This document shows positions 1-9,027 of a DNA stretch of 64,000 bases, piece after piece. Under the pieces are notes generated by a model. It worked only from the letters and a program-made list of their open reading frames with translations. It had not been told where the DNA came from and did not search any database. The stretch's first letter is position 1. Each line of letters opens with the position of its first letter. Origin of the DNA: Chryseobacterium sp. SSA4.19 (lineage in GTDB: Bacteria; Bacteroidota; Bacteroidia; Flavobacteriales; Weeksellaceae); the NCBI RefSeq assembly GCF_022601875.1, contig NZ_JAKVIP010000001.1:236061-300060 (forward strand), written 5' to 3'. The position numbers and the translations under genes were made by a program.

Positions 1-2
1 TG

Positions 3-221
3 GCAAAAGAAACCATAATAGGAGATTGCGTCTGGATGGGAGCTAGAGTTATTATCCTGGGTGGTGTTACCATTGGTGAAGGAGCAATTATACAGGCAGG
101 TGCTATGGTACACAAAGATGTTCCTAAATGTGCAATTGTAGGCGGAAACCCAGCAAAAGTAATTATGTATCGAGATATAGAAAGATACGATGAACTTAAA
201 AAACAAGGCAAATTCCATTAA
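3..221 (+). CDS. Partial left-handed beta-helix acyltransferase (5' end outside window)
   Basis: The reading frame is already open at the left edge, so this is the C-terminal end of a longer gene; an internal Met at 36 is not the start. The residues show the hexapeptide-repeat pattern of trimeric left-handed beta-helix acyltransferases ([17 protein letters not shown], then [13 protein letters not shown]) and the usual closing motif GGNPAKVI. Enzymes of this family move acetyl or acyl groups from CoA to sugars or sugar nucleotides. Its stop overlaps the next start by one base (taATG), so it is part of the polysaccharide operon. Substrate unknown. Confidence 0.85.
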   Translation, partial: AKETIIGDCVWMGARVIILGGVTIGEGAIIQAGAMVHKDVPKCAIVGGNPAKVIMYRDIERYDELKKQGKFH

Positions 222-1207
222 TGATGAAAAATATTTTTGTAATATCTGCCATCCATCATCTCATTCAGGTGGAAGCTGTGGTGAAAGAAATAGGTTTGCC
301 TAAAAAAGAAGTTCCGATTATTTTTCTTACCAATGAAACCTCAAAAAAAACAATTTTGGAGATATTAAAATTATTCGGGTACGAAAACTATAAAACATTC
401 AGTTATTGGAATTTTAAAGAAATATTTTCTTCGGCAAAGCATTCCCAATACATACAATATTTAAAATCGCTGAAGCATTGTGAAAACCTTTATATAAGCC
501 AATATTATACAGATTATTCACTATTGGCATATCAATTTTTGAAACCTGAAAAAGTATATCTTTTAGACGAAGGAACGGCGAGCTTTAAAGTATCAAAAGA
601 ACGAAAAACTGTAAAATCTTTCGATCCCAAATTTCTTATAAAATCCCTTGTTTACAGAAGAAAGATTAATTTTCCCGAAAAAATCACTTATTACACGCAA
701 TATGATTTCGATATTAATACAGATAAAGATGATGTTATTAAATATCAATTTACCAAAGATGAAAAGCCAATAGAGTTTGATCAAAACGCGGCTCTTATTT
801 TGGGAAGCTCGGTAGCGGAAGTGGGGGTTGTTACCAAAGATAATTATATGAAAATTATCAAAAAAATTAGAGAAAAATTTAATGATAAAAAAGTATATTA
901 TTATCAGCACAGAAACGAAAATGCGGAAAAGTTAAACGAAATATTAAAGTTAGGCATTGAGATAATTCAATCTAATATACCTTTTGAATTTTATTATAAA
1001 AGTTTGAATTATACGCCTTTACATTATTATTCGTTTTATTCTCCTATTTTGGATAATATATCGCAGCAATATAAAAACCTGCCAAAGCTGAACATTATAA
1101 GATTTGAAAAAGAAACAATATTGATGAACCCTCAAATTGTAGAAAATATCTACGAAAGCTATTTGAAAAACAAAAATTTACACCTGATTTCTTCTATCGA
1201 ATTATAA
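221..1207 (+). CDS. Putative glycosyltransferase, possibly GT52/sialyltransferase-like
   Basis: A 328-residue soluble protein without signal peptide, in a run of polysaccharide genes. No clear GT2 or GT4 motif is visible. The overall pattern recalls GT52-type or polysialyltransferase-like enzymes: an N-terminal 'FVISAIHHLIQVEAV' strand-helix, YLLDEGTASF near residues 113-122, ILGSS near 190, and YYQHRNEN in the C-terminal half. The family assignment is inference and weak. Translation may start at 221 or at the adjacent ATG at 224. The gene overlaps the upstream acyltransferase by one base and the flippase starts directly after its stop, so co-translation is likely. Base composition is very AT-rich. 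Confidence 0.5.
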   Translation: MMKNIFVISAIHHLIQVEAVVKEIGLPKKEVPIIFLTNETSKKTILEILKLFGYENYKTFSYWNFKEIFSSAKHSQYIQYLKSLKHCENLYISQYYTDYSLLAYQFLKPEKVYLLDEGTASFKVSKERKTVKSFDPKFLIKSLVYRRKINFPEKITYYTQYDFDINTDKDDVIKYQFTKDEKPIEFDQNAALILGSSVAEVGVVTKDNYMKIIKKIREKFNDKKVYYYQHRNENAEKLNEILKLGIEIIQSNIPFEFYYKSLNYTPLHYYSFYSPILDNISQQYKNLPKLNIIRFEKETILMNPQIVENIYESYLKNKNLHLISSIEL

Positions 1208-2506
1208 ATGAAAATTGACTTCATGTTACAAAGAATAAAAGCGGTTTTTTCCAATAAGCTTCTTTCGAATAGCGTTATTTATACCTTAATAAGCTTTATC
1301 AATAAAGGCTTTCCGTTTTTTTTGCTGCCTATTCTTACCCGAAGCCTGTCGACTCATGATTACGGAGAATATGCCTTGTTTAGAGCTACCACAAGTTTAT
1401 TGCTTCCATTTATCGGCTTCAATCTTTCTGAGTATGTGATGAAAAACTACTTTACCAAAGATGAATATCCTTTAAGTAAGAAAATCTCCATTAGCTTAAT
1501 GGTAAATATTGTGGTTTGTATATTGGTTTTTTCTATATTTTCACTTATTAATGGTGATATGGTTTACGATTTTGTTCATATCCACAAAAAATATTTTTTA
1601 ATTGCCACAGTTATTACACTTTGTACTTCTGTAAACAATATCGAAAGAAATTTATTGAGAAGCGAAAATAATACAAAATTGTATTCGATCTTGGTGATCG
1701 GGCAGACTTTATCGTTTTTCATAGGAGTAATGGCCTTATTTTTCTTGCATAAAATAGAGCTTGATTTGTTGATTTACGTAGAACTATCTACATTTCTTTT
1801 GTTTGTTTTGGTAAGTATTGTTTTGCTGACCAAAAAATACAGAGCCACCTTCTATTACGACAAAAAACTACTGAAGCTGGCATTTTTATTTTGTTTACCG
1901 CTGGTTACCAATAGCTTATTTGCTTATATTTTTTCATTATCAGATCGGTTTATAATGGCCAACGAGCTAGATACCAAAAGTGTGGGTGTATATAATGCAA
2001 CCGTTCAGTTGGTTTCAATTCTTCAAATACTGGCAGTTTCTTTTAATACCGCCTGGACGCCGTTTGTATACTCCAAATTAGAACAGAAAATAAACCCCAC
2101 AAAGCTGAAAAAAGTACAGTTGGCAGCAGCCACCACATTCTTATTGGTATGTATTGTATTTTATATAGGTCTTTCTTATAGTTTCGAACTCATTGTTAGT
2201 AAAAAATATGCAGAGGGAATACCATTATTAAAATGGCTTATTTTAGGGAATTTTTTTCAATTGTTGTACTGGCTCAATTCTACGATACTTATCTATCACA
2301 AGCAAAACTGGTATTTGGCTATTTTTTCATTTTCATCGATGGTTCTAAGTTTAGGATTAAATTTATTGTTTTTACAGAAATACGGGATAGAGTTTGCCTC
2401 GATCGTATTTTTAATTTCGTGGATTGTAATCGCTTTAATGACCTTCGTAAAATCTGAAATGATTTTAAAAAAACAAAACCTTCATAATAATTTTTCTGGC
2501 AGATGA
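1208..2506 (+). CDS. Oligosaccharide flippase, Wzx/RfbX family (first copy)
   Basis: A 432-residue protein made almost entirely of hydrophobic helices (about 12), beginning with the family-like stretch 'SNSVIYTLISFINKGFPFFLLPILTRSLS'-type N-terminus that places a Pro-rich turn after the first helix. Such MOP-superfamily proteins move undecaprenyl-diphosphate-linked repeat units across the inner membrane. The gene starts immediately after the stop of the preceding gene and overlaps the next glycosyltransferase by ATGA. A second, longer flippase lies at 16019, so this locus carries two. Confidence 0.88.
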   Translation: MKIDFMLQRIKAVFSNKLLSNSVIYTLISFINKGFPFFLLPILTRSLSTHDYGEYALFRATTSLLLPFIGFNLSEYVMKNYFTKDEYPLSKKISISLMVNIVVCILVFSIFSLINGDMVYDFVHIHKKYFLIATVITLCTSVNNIERNLLRSENNTKLYSILVIGQTLSFFIGVMALFFLHKIELDLLIYVELSTFLLFVLVSIVLLTKKYRATFYYDKKLLKLAFLFCLPLVTNSLFAYIFSLSDRFIMANELDTKSVGVYNATVQLVSILQILAVSFNTAWTPFVYSKLEQKINPTKLKKVQLAAATTFLLVCIVFYIGLSYSFELIVSKKYAEGIPLLKWLILGNFFQLLYWLNSTILIYHKQNWYLAIFSFSSMVLSLGLNLLFLQKYGIEFASIVFLISWIVIALMTFVKSEMILKKQNLHNNFSGR

Positions 2507-3627
2507 AAATATATTTCCCAATCGGTGCTTTTTACCCGTCACAAATCGGAGGACCCTGCAATACTCTTTTTTGGCATACTTGTGCGTTGAAATCCCACGG
2601 TATTGATGCCAATATTACCACAACTTCTCTTGGCATAAAAGATGGAACGATAGAATATGATAAGGTCTTGGAAAAACAATGCGGATCGATATTTTACGGC
2701 TCGACTTTATCGATTTCTCAGGCAGTTGCAAAACAAATTTTTACAGGCATTCGATCTGCCGATGTGGTGCATCTTAATAGTTTGTTTAATGTACTTTCAA
2801 TAATCAGTTTTTTTTATATCAAAAATTTTTCTCCAAAAAAGAAAATAATATGGTCGATAAGAGGAGAATTAAGCCCAAATGCTCTCAAATTTAGTCGAGC
2901 AAAAAAAAAGCCGCTTTTATTTTTATATAAAAAAATGACCAAAAATATCCTTTTTCATAGCACCTCTGAAAAAGAAACACAAGAAATAAAATCAGTTTTC
3001 GGAGATGTAAAAATTGTAGAAATTCCTAACTTTATCGAACCGAGTAAAAGAAGAGAAGATACTATAAAAAAACAGTTTTTATATCTTGGGAGGATTCATA
3101 GGATCAAGGCAATACATAAAATGATTGAGGGCTTTTCGAAAAGCAAAAGATTTATGGACTCGGATTTTAAGCTTATTATTGTTGGAAAGCATGAAGAAAG
3201 GCATTCAGATTATTATCAAGAGCTATTGGAATTAATTAAAACTGAAGGATTATATGATAAAATAGAGTGGAGAGGGCATTTGATTGGAGATGAAAAAGAA
3301 AAAGCCTATGCTGAATCTTATGCATTGATACTGCCTTCAGAAACTGAAAATTTTGGAAATGTAGTGGTCGAATCGCTTAATCAGGGAACTCCTGTATTGG
3401 CTTCTAAAGGGACTCCATGGTCGGTTTTGGAACAATATCAGTGCGGGTTTCATATCAGTAATACGCCTCAGGACATTGCTGACACTATTGATGTCATGAT
3501 TGATCTGCCTCAAAATATATATGACAAGATGCGTGAAAATGCCACACTTCTTGTAGATAAAGAATTTAATGTCAATACTCAAATAGATAAATGGATTAAT
3601 ATTTATAAAAATGAAAATTCAAAATAA
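2503..3627 (+). CDS. Glycosyltransferase family 4
   Basis: A 374-residue GT-B enzyme. The C-terminal donor-binding half shows the YLGRIHRIK segment near residue 195 and the E-x7-E motif of GT4 retaining transferases (E282 and E290 in ETENFGNVVVE), followed by a Gly/Pro-rich loop (NQGTPVLAS). The N-terminal acceptor domain starts with a beta strand and a Gly-Gly turn (GGPCNT). It should add one sugar to the lipid-linked repeat unit at the cytoplasmic face. It overlaps the flippase by 4 bp and fnlA by 17 bp, a translationally coupled arrangement. The sugar is not predictable from sequence. Confidence 0.88.
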   Translation: MKIYFPIGAFYPSQIGGPCNTLFWHTCALKSHGIDANITTTSLGIKDGTIEYDKVLEKQCGSIFYGSTLSISQAVAKQIFTGIRSADVVHLNSLFNVLSIISFFYIKNFSPKKKIIWSIRGELSPNALKFSRAKKKPLLFLYKKMTKNILFHSTSEKETQEIKSVFGDVKIVEIPNFIEPSKRREDTIKKQFLYLGRIHRIKAIHKMIEGFSKSKRFMDSDFKLIIVGKHEERHSDYYQELLELIKTEGLYDKIEWRGHLIGDEKEKAYAESYALILPSETENFGNVVVESLNQGTPVLASKGTPWSVLEQYQCGFHISNTPQDIADTIDVMIDLPQNIYDKMRENATLLVDKEFNVNTQIDKWINIYKNENSK

Positions 3628-4645
3628 AACCCTTCTCATTACCGGCGGAACAGGCTCGTTCGGAACTGCGGTTCTTAACCGTTTTTTACAAACTGATCAT
3701 TTCAAGGAAATCCGTATTTTTTCCCGCGATGAAAAGAAGCAGGATGACATGAGAAATTTATATAAAAACGATAAGATCAAATATTATATCGGCGATGTAA
3801 GGGATTTTTCAAGTGTAGAACCTGCGACGAGAGGAGTAGATTACATTTTCCATGCGGCGGCGTTAAAGCAGGTTCCTTCATGCGAGTTTTTCCCAATGCA
3901 GGCAGTTAAAACCAATGTGGAAGGAACACAGAATGTCATCCGTTCAGCGGCAGCCAATAAAGTACAGAAAGTAATTTGTTTATCAACGGATAAGGCAGCA
4001 TATCCTATTAACGCTATGGGGATTTCCAAAGCAATGATGGAAAAAGTAGCGGTTGCAGAATCAAGAAGCCTTACAGAAACCGTAGTTTGTCTTACACGTT
4101 ATGGCAATGTGATGGCTTCCAGAGGTTCTGTAATACCCTTATTTTTAAATCAAATCCAGAAAGGCGAACCGATTACCATAACAGATCCGAATATGTCTCG
4201 TTTCTTTATGTCATTAGATGATGCGGTAGACTTGGTATTATTCGCGTTCGAGAATGCGAATCCGGGCGATTTATTTGTAAACAAAGCTCCTGCAGGAAGC
4301 ATTGGTGATCTGGCAAAAGCTTTAATTGAGCTTACCGGAAAAGAGGTTCCGGTAAAAGTAATCGGTACACGTCATGGCGAAAAATTATACGAAACACTTT
4401 GTACACGCGAAGAAATGGCAAAAGCTGAAGATATGGGAGATTTTTATCGTGTACCGGCAGATAACCGTGACCTGAATTATGCACAGTATTTCTCTGAAGG
4501 TGAAGAAGAAATAGCACAGATTGAAGACTATCATTCACATAATACCGAGCAGCAGGGTGTTGAAGGTCTGAAAAAATTGATTTCTACGCTGCCTCTTATT
4601 CGAAAAGAAGTTTTCGGTGAAAATGTAATGCAGTATCCTTATTAA
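3611..4645 (+). CDS. fnlA: UDP-GlcNAc 4,6-dehydratase/5-epimerase (FnlA/CapE/WbjB)
   Basis: A 344-residue extended SDR that starts UDP-N-acetyl-L-fucosamine synthesis by dehydrating and epimerising UDP-GlcNAc. The NAD-binding motif TGGTGSFG is at residues 11-18. The catalytic site reads STDKAAYPINAMGISK: Met136 stands where SDRs usually have Tyr, three residues before Lys140, which is the known signature of the FlaA1/CapE branch. Later motifs include RYGNVMASRGSV and the substrate-binding HGEKLYE. The downstream order cupin, fnlB, fnlC and a WbuB-like transferase supports the pathway. The start overlaps the upstream glycosyltransferase. Confidence 0.93.
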   Translation: MKIQNKTLLITGGTGSFGTAVLNRFLQTDHFKEIRIFSRDEKKQDDMRNLYKNDKIKYYIGDVRDFSSVEPATRGVDYIFHAAALKQVPSCEFFPMQAVKTNVEGTQNVIRSAAANKVQKVICLSTDKAAYPINAMGISKAMMEKVAVAESRSLTETVVCLTRYGNVMASRGSVIPLFLNQIQKGEPITITDPNMSRFFMSLDDAVDLVLFAFENANPGDLFVNKAPAGSIGDLAKALIELTGKEVPVKVIGTRHGEKLYETLCTREEMAKAEDMGDFYRVPADNRDLNYAQYFSEGEEEIAQIEDYHSHNTEQQGVEGLKKLISTLPLIRKEVFGENVMQYPY

Positions 4646-4672
4646 ATAAAAGTAAAAAATAAACTGAGATCA

Positions 4673-5077
4673 ATGCTGTTAGAAGGGAAAAAACACCAGG
4701 ATAGCCGGGGAATAATTACCTATAATAATAATTTTGATGCATCAGAGATCAAAAGAATCTATACCATAGAAAACAATTTTAAAAATCGGGTACGTGGCTG
4801 GCAGGGCCATAAGGTTGAACAGCGTTGGTTTGCCTGTATGAAAGGAAGTTTTGAAATTTCTGTTATTGAAGTAGATGATTTTGAAAATCCTTCCAAAGAT
4901 CTTACAGTTAGAAAGTACATTTTAGCTGATGATGCTTTAACCTATCTCCATATTCCTCCGGGATGTATCACCGCAATTGATGCTAGGCTGGAAGAAAGTA
5001 AATTATTGGTATTATCTGATCACCGTCTGAGGGAAGTAAATGATGAATACAGATTCAGTTTAGATTATTTTAAATAA
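4673..5077 (+). CDS. Cupin, WxcM/QdtA-like sugar-nucleotide isomerase/epimerase-like protein
   Basis: A 134-residue single-domain cupin. The pattern RGWQGHKVEQRWFACMKGSFEISVIEVD followed by a Pro-Gly turn (IPPGCITAI) matches the WxcM/FdtA-like sugar-nucleotide branch. It lies between fnlA and fnlB, where Bacteroidota FucNAc operons often carry such a small protein. It may help isomerise or stabilise a keto-sugar intermediate, but that is inference: the textbook FucNAc route needs only FnlA, FnlB and FnlC. The 27-bp gap to fnlA implies one transcript. Confidence 0.7.
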   Translation: MLLEGKKHQDSRGIITYNNNFDASEIKRIYTIENNFKNRVRGWQGHKVEQRWFACMKGSFEISVIEVDDFENPSKDLTVRKYILADDALTYLHIPPGCITAIDARLEESKLLVLSDHRLREVNDEYRFSLDYFK

Positions 5078-5133
5078 AAAACAGCAGTCTGATAGCTAAC
5101 AAGTCATCAGCCAACTGTCAAAAGCATATAAGA

Positions 5134-6252
5134 ATGAAAAAAATCGGGATTACCGGTCAGAATGGTTTTGTCGGAAGACATTTGTACAACACTTTAAAGT
5201 TGTTTCCTGGAGAGTTTCAACAGGTTGATTTTAAAAAAGAGTATTTTGAAAATCAGGATATGTTAGACCTGTTTGTACAACAGTGTGACGTCATTATACA
5301 CCTTGCAGCAATGAACCGTCATGAAAGCGAACAGGTTATCTTTGAAACCAATGTAGGTTTAGCACAACAGCTGGTGAACTCATTGAAAAGAACACATTCA
5401 AAAGCCCATGTTATGATTTCATCCTCCACTCAGGAAGAAAGAGATAATTTGTACGGGAGGTCCAAAAAAGAAGGAAGAGAAGCTTTGGCAAGATGGGCGG
5501 AAGAGAATGAGGGGAAAATAACAGGGCTTATCATTCCAAATGTTTTCGGGGCTTTCGGAAAACCATTTTACAATTCATTTATTTCCACTTTCTGTTATCA
5601 GTTAACACATAGTGAAACTCCTACTATTGCCAATGACGGTGAGGTGAAATTGATTTATGTTCAGGAGTTGGTTGAAGTAATCATTAATGAAATAAGGGAA
5701 GGCAGGAGTAAACCTGAATTTCTTATTCAGCCGACAGCCACTAAAAAGGTATCTGAGGTTTTAACATTGCTCAACGATTATAAAATAAAATATTTTGATG
5801 ACGGAGAAATACCGGTTCTTAATGATTCGTTTGAACATAATTTATTCAATACCTATCGTTCGTACATTGAATATAAAACTCATTATCCGGTAAAATTTAA
5901 ACAGCATACAGATCAGCGTGGTGCTTTTGTGGAGGTAGTTCGTTTGGGAATTGGGGGGCAGTGTTCATTTTCAACAACCGTTCCCGGAATTACCAGAGGA
6001 AATCATTACCATACCAGGAAAATTGAAAGATTTGCCGTTATTAAAGGAAAAGCATTGATTCAGTTAAGAAAGATCGATGCGGATGAAGTCCTGGACTTTT
6101 ATCTGGATGGAAATGAGCCCGCCTATGTCGATATGCCTATTTGGTATACTCATAATATTAAAAACATTGGTGAAGAGGAGCTATACACGATTTTCTGGAT
6201 TAATGAAGCATTCAATCCTGAAAGTGCAGATACTTATTTTCTGGAAGTATAA
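5134..6252 (+). CDS. fnlB: Bifunctional epimerase/reductase for UDP-L-FucNAc (FnlB/CapF/WbjC)
   Basis: A 372-residue two-domain enzyme for the second step of UDP-L-FucNAc synthesis. An N-terminal SDR domain has TGQNGFVG (7-14) and the Y107-G-R-S-K111 catalytic pair. A C-terminal cupin domain from about residue 250 carries the metal-binding GNHYHTRKIE segment and the C-terminal wall (DMPIWYTHNIKN). This fusion is characteristic of CapF, in which the cupin epimerises C3 and the SDR reduces C4. Its stop is followed at once by the left arm of an inverted repeat bordering an inserted four-helix-bundle gene. Confidence 0.93.
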   Translation: MKKIGITGQNGFVGRHLYNTLKLFPGEFQQVDFKKEYFENQDMLDLFVQQCDVIIHLAAMNRHESEQVIFETNVGLAQQLVNSLKRTHSKAHVMISSSTQEERDNLYGRSKKEGREALARWAEENEGKITGLIIPNVFGAFGKPFYNSFISTFCYQLTHSETPTIANDGEVKLIYVQELVEVIINEIREGRSKPEFLIQPTATKKVSEVLTLLNDYKIKYFDDGEIPVLNDSFEHNLFNTYRSYIEYKTHYPVKFKQHTDQRGAFVEVVRLGIGGQCSFSTTVPGITRGNHYHTRKIERFAVIKGKALIQLRKIDADEVLDFYLDGNEPAYVDMPIWYTHNIKNIGEEELYTIFWINEAFNPESADTYFLEV

Positions 6253-6253
6253 A

Positions 6254-6692
6254 TTAGTAACTAGTGATTGGTAAAATGTAATTTGAGATATGAAAACACA
6301 TAAAGATTTAGATGCTTGGAAGTTTAGTGTTGATTTAGTTACTTTAATTTATGAATTAACAAGAGATTTTCCTAAAGATGAAATCTTTGGTTTGACCAAT
6401 CAGATAAGAAGAGCTTCAATATCGATACCGAGTAATATAGCAGAAGGTGCTGCAAGAAATTCTACAAAGGAATTTATACACTTCTTATATATTTCGCTAG
6501 GCAGTCAGCAGGAAATAGATACTCAGCTATTAATTGCTAAAAATCTGAAATATATATCGGAAGAAAAATATGCTGAGATTGTTTTAAAAATAGAAACAGT
6601 AGGAAAACTGTTAAATGGATTAATAAAATATTTAAAGTCAAAATGACAAATAATTCACAACTAATAACTAATCACCAATCACCAATTACTAA
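6254..6692 (+). repeat. Inverted-repeat-bounded insert inside the FucNAc operon
   Basis: Left arm 6254-6272 (ttagtaactagtgattggt) and right arm 6674-6692 (accaatcaccaattactaa) are inverted copies matching at 17 of 19 positions. Between them lies only the four-helix-bundle gene at 6290-6646. The right arm also contains a short direct repetition of the atcacca unit. This is directly visible. That it is a small mobile or misplaced cassette is inference; no transposase is present and no target-site duplication is obvious. Confidence 0.6.
6290..6646 (+). CDS. Four-helix bundle protein (23S rRNA intervening-sequence family)
   Basis: A 118-residue all-helical protein with the family signature DLDAWKFSVDLV at the N-terminus and the loop IRRASISIPSNIAEGAAR near the middle. 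Members were first seen inside intervening sequences of 23S rRNA and are common as free genes in Bacteroidota, with no agreed function. It lies between fnlB and fnlC, breaking an otherwise functionally continuous pathway operon, and is bordered by inverted repeats. Its stop (TGA) overlaps the next ATG as ATGA, so fnlC translation may be coupled to it. Confidence 0.9.
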   Translation: MKTHKDLDAWKFSVDLVTLIYELTRDFPKDEIFGLTNQIRRASISIPSNIAEGAARNSTKEFIHFLYISLGSQQEIDTQLLIAKNLKYISEEKYAEIVLKIETVGKLLNGLIKYLKSK

Positions 6693-7824
6693 ACTAAAAG
6701 TAATGACGGTGGTAGGAACCCGTCCCGAAATCATAAGATTGTCGAGAGTATTAATGGCTTTGGACCGTTCTGAAGCAGTGGAACACATTATCGTACACAC
6801 GGGCCAAAACTACGATTATGAACTCAATCAGATCTTTTTTGAAGACCTGGGACTTCGCAAGCCGGATTATTTCCTGGAAGCTGCCGGGAAGACAGCCACA
6901 GAAACGGTAGGAAATATTTTAATTAAAATAGATCCTTTACTGGAAGAAGTAGATCCTGATGCATTTTTGGTTTTAGGAGATACCAATTCATGCTTATGTG
7001 CAATTCCTGCCAAGAAAAGACATATTCCTATTTTTCATATGGAAGCAGGAAACCGATGCTTTGATCAGAGAGTTCCCGAAGAAACGAACCGTAAAATTGT
7101 AGATCATACGGCAGATATTAATTTAACCTATTCGGATATTGCCAGAGAATACCTTTTAAGAGAAGGGCTTCCTGCAGACAGGATTATTAAAACGGGTTCT
7201 CCGATGTTTGAAGTTTTACATCATTATCTGCCTCAGATTGAAGCTTCAAACGTGTTGGAAAAACTGAATCTTGAAGAAGGGAAATTTTTCGTAGTGTCTT
7301 CTCACCGTGAAGAAAATATCAATTCTGAAAAAAACTTCAGGGGCTTGATGGATTCTTTAAATGCAATTGCAGAAAAATACCAGTACCCGATTATCGTTTC
7401 TACACATCCGCGTACGAAAAATATGATCGATAAGATGAAGATCGAAATGCGCCCTGAGATCCGGTTTTTAAAGCCACTTGGTTTCCATGATTATAATGCC
7501 CTGCAAAAACGTGCTTATGCGGTATTATCGGATTCAGGTACAATTGGAGAAGAATCCTCAATCTTAAACTTCCGGGCATTAAATATCCGCCAGGCCCATG
7601 AAAGACCTGAAGCCATGGAGGAGGCCAGCGTAATGATGGTAGGCCTTTCTCCCGAAAGAATTTTACAGGGTCTCACGCAGGTTTTACATCAGACAGTGGG
7701 AAAAGAAAGAAACTTCAGACCGGTCGCTGATTATTCTATGCCGAATGTATCCGAAAAAGTAGTCCGTATCATCATTTCTTATACAGATTACATTAAAAGA
7801 ACGGTTTGGTCAGAAGAAATTTAA
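6643..7824 (+). CDS. fnlC: UDP-N-acetyl-L-talosamine/UDP-GlcNAc 2-epimerase, non-hydrolysing (FnlC/CapG/WbjD)
   Basis: A WecB-family C2-epimerase that completes UDP-L-FucNAc. Motifs: VGTRPEIIRLSRV near the N-terminus, HMEAGNRCFDQRVPEE around 127-142, SSHREENINSEKNF near 220, and SDSGTIGEESS near 300. The first 20 residues are not family-like; they are encoded by the right inverted-repeat arm of the inserted cassette and by sequence next to it. The ATG at 6643 forms an ATGA overlap with the four-helix gene, while Met21 at 6703 fits homologues better. Either start is possible; the conserved enzyme begins at about 6700. Confidence 0.92.
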   Translation: MTNNSQLITNHQSPITKLKVMTVVGTRPEIIRLSRVLMALDRSEAVEHIIVHTGQNYDYELNQIFFEDLGLRKPDYFLEAAGKTATETVGNILIKIDPLLEEVDPDAFLVLGDTNSCLCAIPAKKRHIPIFHMEAGNRCFDQRVPEETNRKIVDHTADINLTYSDIAREYLLREGLPADRIIKTGSPMFEVLHHYLPQIEASNVLEKLNLEEGKFFVVSSHREENINSEKNFRGLMDSLNAIAEKYQYPIIVSTHPRTKNMIDKMKIEMRPEIRFLKPLGFHDYNALQKRAYAVLSDSGTIGEESSILNFRALNIRQAHERPEAMEEASVMMVGLSPERILQGLTQVLHQTVGKERNFRPVADYSMPNVSEKVVRIIISYTDYIKRTVWSEEI

Positions 7825-7829
7825 GAAAA

Positions 7830-9026
7830 ATGGAAATTATTTTTTTGACTTTAGCCGAAGTGAACTCTGTTGAAGAGCGGGGAATTTATCAGGATCTGCT
7901 GCGGAAGTTCCGTGATGAAGGTCATGGAGTAACCATTGTAACTCCGGTGGAAAGAAGAAGGGGGATTTCCACTAATTTCATTAAAAAAGAGGGGGTGTCC
8001 ATTCTTCAGGTAAAGACCCTCAATATTCAGAAAACCAATGTTGTTGAGAAAGGAATCGGGACACTTGCTATAGAATATCAGTATCTTTCTGCCATCAAAA
8101 GATTTACTTCTCATAAAAAGTTTGATCTTATTTTATATTCGACACCACCCATTACTTTGGTAAAGGTAATTGAGTATCTGAAGAAAAGAGACCATGCAAA
8201 ATCTTATCTTTTGCTGAAAGATATTTTTCCGCAGAATGCCGTGGATATGAATATGCTTAAGAAAGGCGGGATTTTACATAGACAGTTTGTAAAAAAGGAA
8301 AAGAAATTATATCATATTTCAGATACGATCGGATGTATGTCGCAGGCGAATGTTGATTTTGTATTGAAATACAACCCTGAAGTTGACCCCGGAAAAATAG
8401 AAATAAATCCCAATACAATAGAACCTGTGGTTTTTAGCTATTCTGATGAAGAGAAAATAAGCATAAGAGAAAAATATCAGGTTCCAACTGATAAGAAAGT
8501 GCTTGTATACGGTGGAAATTTAGGGAAGCCTCAGGGTTTGGATTTTTTATTGGAAACGATTCATGCAACCCAAATTGAAAATGCCTTTTTTCTGATTGTG
8601 GGAAACGGAACGGAATTTCCAAGGATTCAAAACTGGTTCTCTCAGGAAAAACCTGTCAATGCAAAGCTTCTTCAGCGGCTGCCAAAAGAGGATTATGATC
8701 AGTTGCTTGCTGCCTGTGATGTGGGGTTGATATTTTTAGATAAAAACTTTTTGATCCCCAATTTCCCATCCCGGCTATTATCATATCTGGAAATGAAAAT
8801 GCCTGTAATTGTTGCAACGGATCCCAATACAGATATGGGTGATATTGTCGAAAATGCGCAGTGTGGATATAAAGTGATCGCAGGTGATCAGCCTGAGATG
8901 CAAACAAAACTTAAGAAGTTGCTTACCGAAGATAACCTGAATGAATTAGGAAATAATGCAGAGAAGTTATTGCAAAAGGAATATTTAGTTGAAAAATCTT
9001 TTAATCTAATTATAGAAAAACTTTAA
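7830..9026 (+). CDS. wbuB: Glycosyltransferase family 4, WbuB-like (probable L-FucNAc transferase)
   Basis: A GT-B transferase of about 398 residues. The start at 7830 is chosen because the family begins with a beta strand (MEIIFLTLAEV); an in-frame ATG at 7806 lies inside fnlC. The N-terminal half contains ERGIYQDLLRKFRDEGH, typical of WbuB. The C-terminal donor domain has VYGGNLGKPQGLDFLLE and PSRLLSYLEMKMPVIVATD. WbuB proteins encoded next to fnlABC transfer L-FucNAc in known O-antigen clusters; the substrate here is inferred from that context. It overlaps or abuts fnlC and is followed at once by the initiating transferase. Confidence 0.85.
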   Translation: MEIIFLTLAEVNSVEERGIYQDLLRKFRDEGHGVTIVTPVERRRGISTNFIKKEGVSILQVKTLNIQKTNVVEKGIGTLAIEYQYLSAIKRFTSHKKFDLILYSTPPITLVKVIEYLKKRDHAKSYLLLKDIFPQNAVDMNMLKKGGILHRQFVKKEKKLYHISDTIGCMSQANVDFVLKYNPEVDPGKIEINPNTIEPVVFSYSDEEKISIREKYQVPTDKKVLVYGGNLGKPQGLDFLLETIHATQIENAFFLIVGNGTEFPRIQNWFSQEKPVNAKLLQRLPKEDYDQLLAACDVGLIFLDKNFLIPNFPSRLLSYLEMKMPVIVATDPNTDMGDIVENAQCGYKVIAGDQPEMQTKLKKLLTEDNLNELGNNAEKLLQKEYLVEKSFNLIIEKL

Positions 9027-9027
9027 A

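Noticed and set aside
6290..6646. Evidence of an rRNA operon from the 23S intervening-sequence protein family
   Set aside because: No rRNA sequence surrounds it; these genes commonly occur free in polysaccharide clusters.
7806..7829. Earlier ATG for wbuB inside fnlC
   Set aside because: The added eight residues are basic and not family-like; the conserved N-terminal strand starts at 7830.
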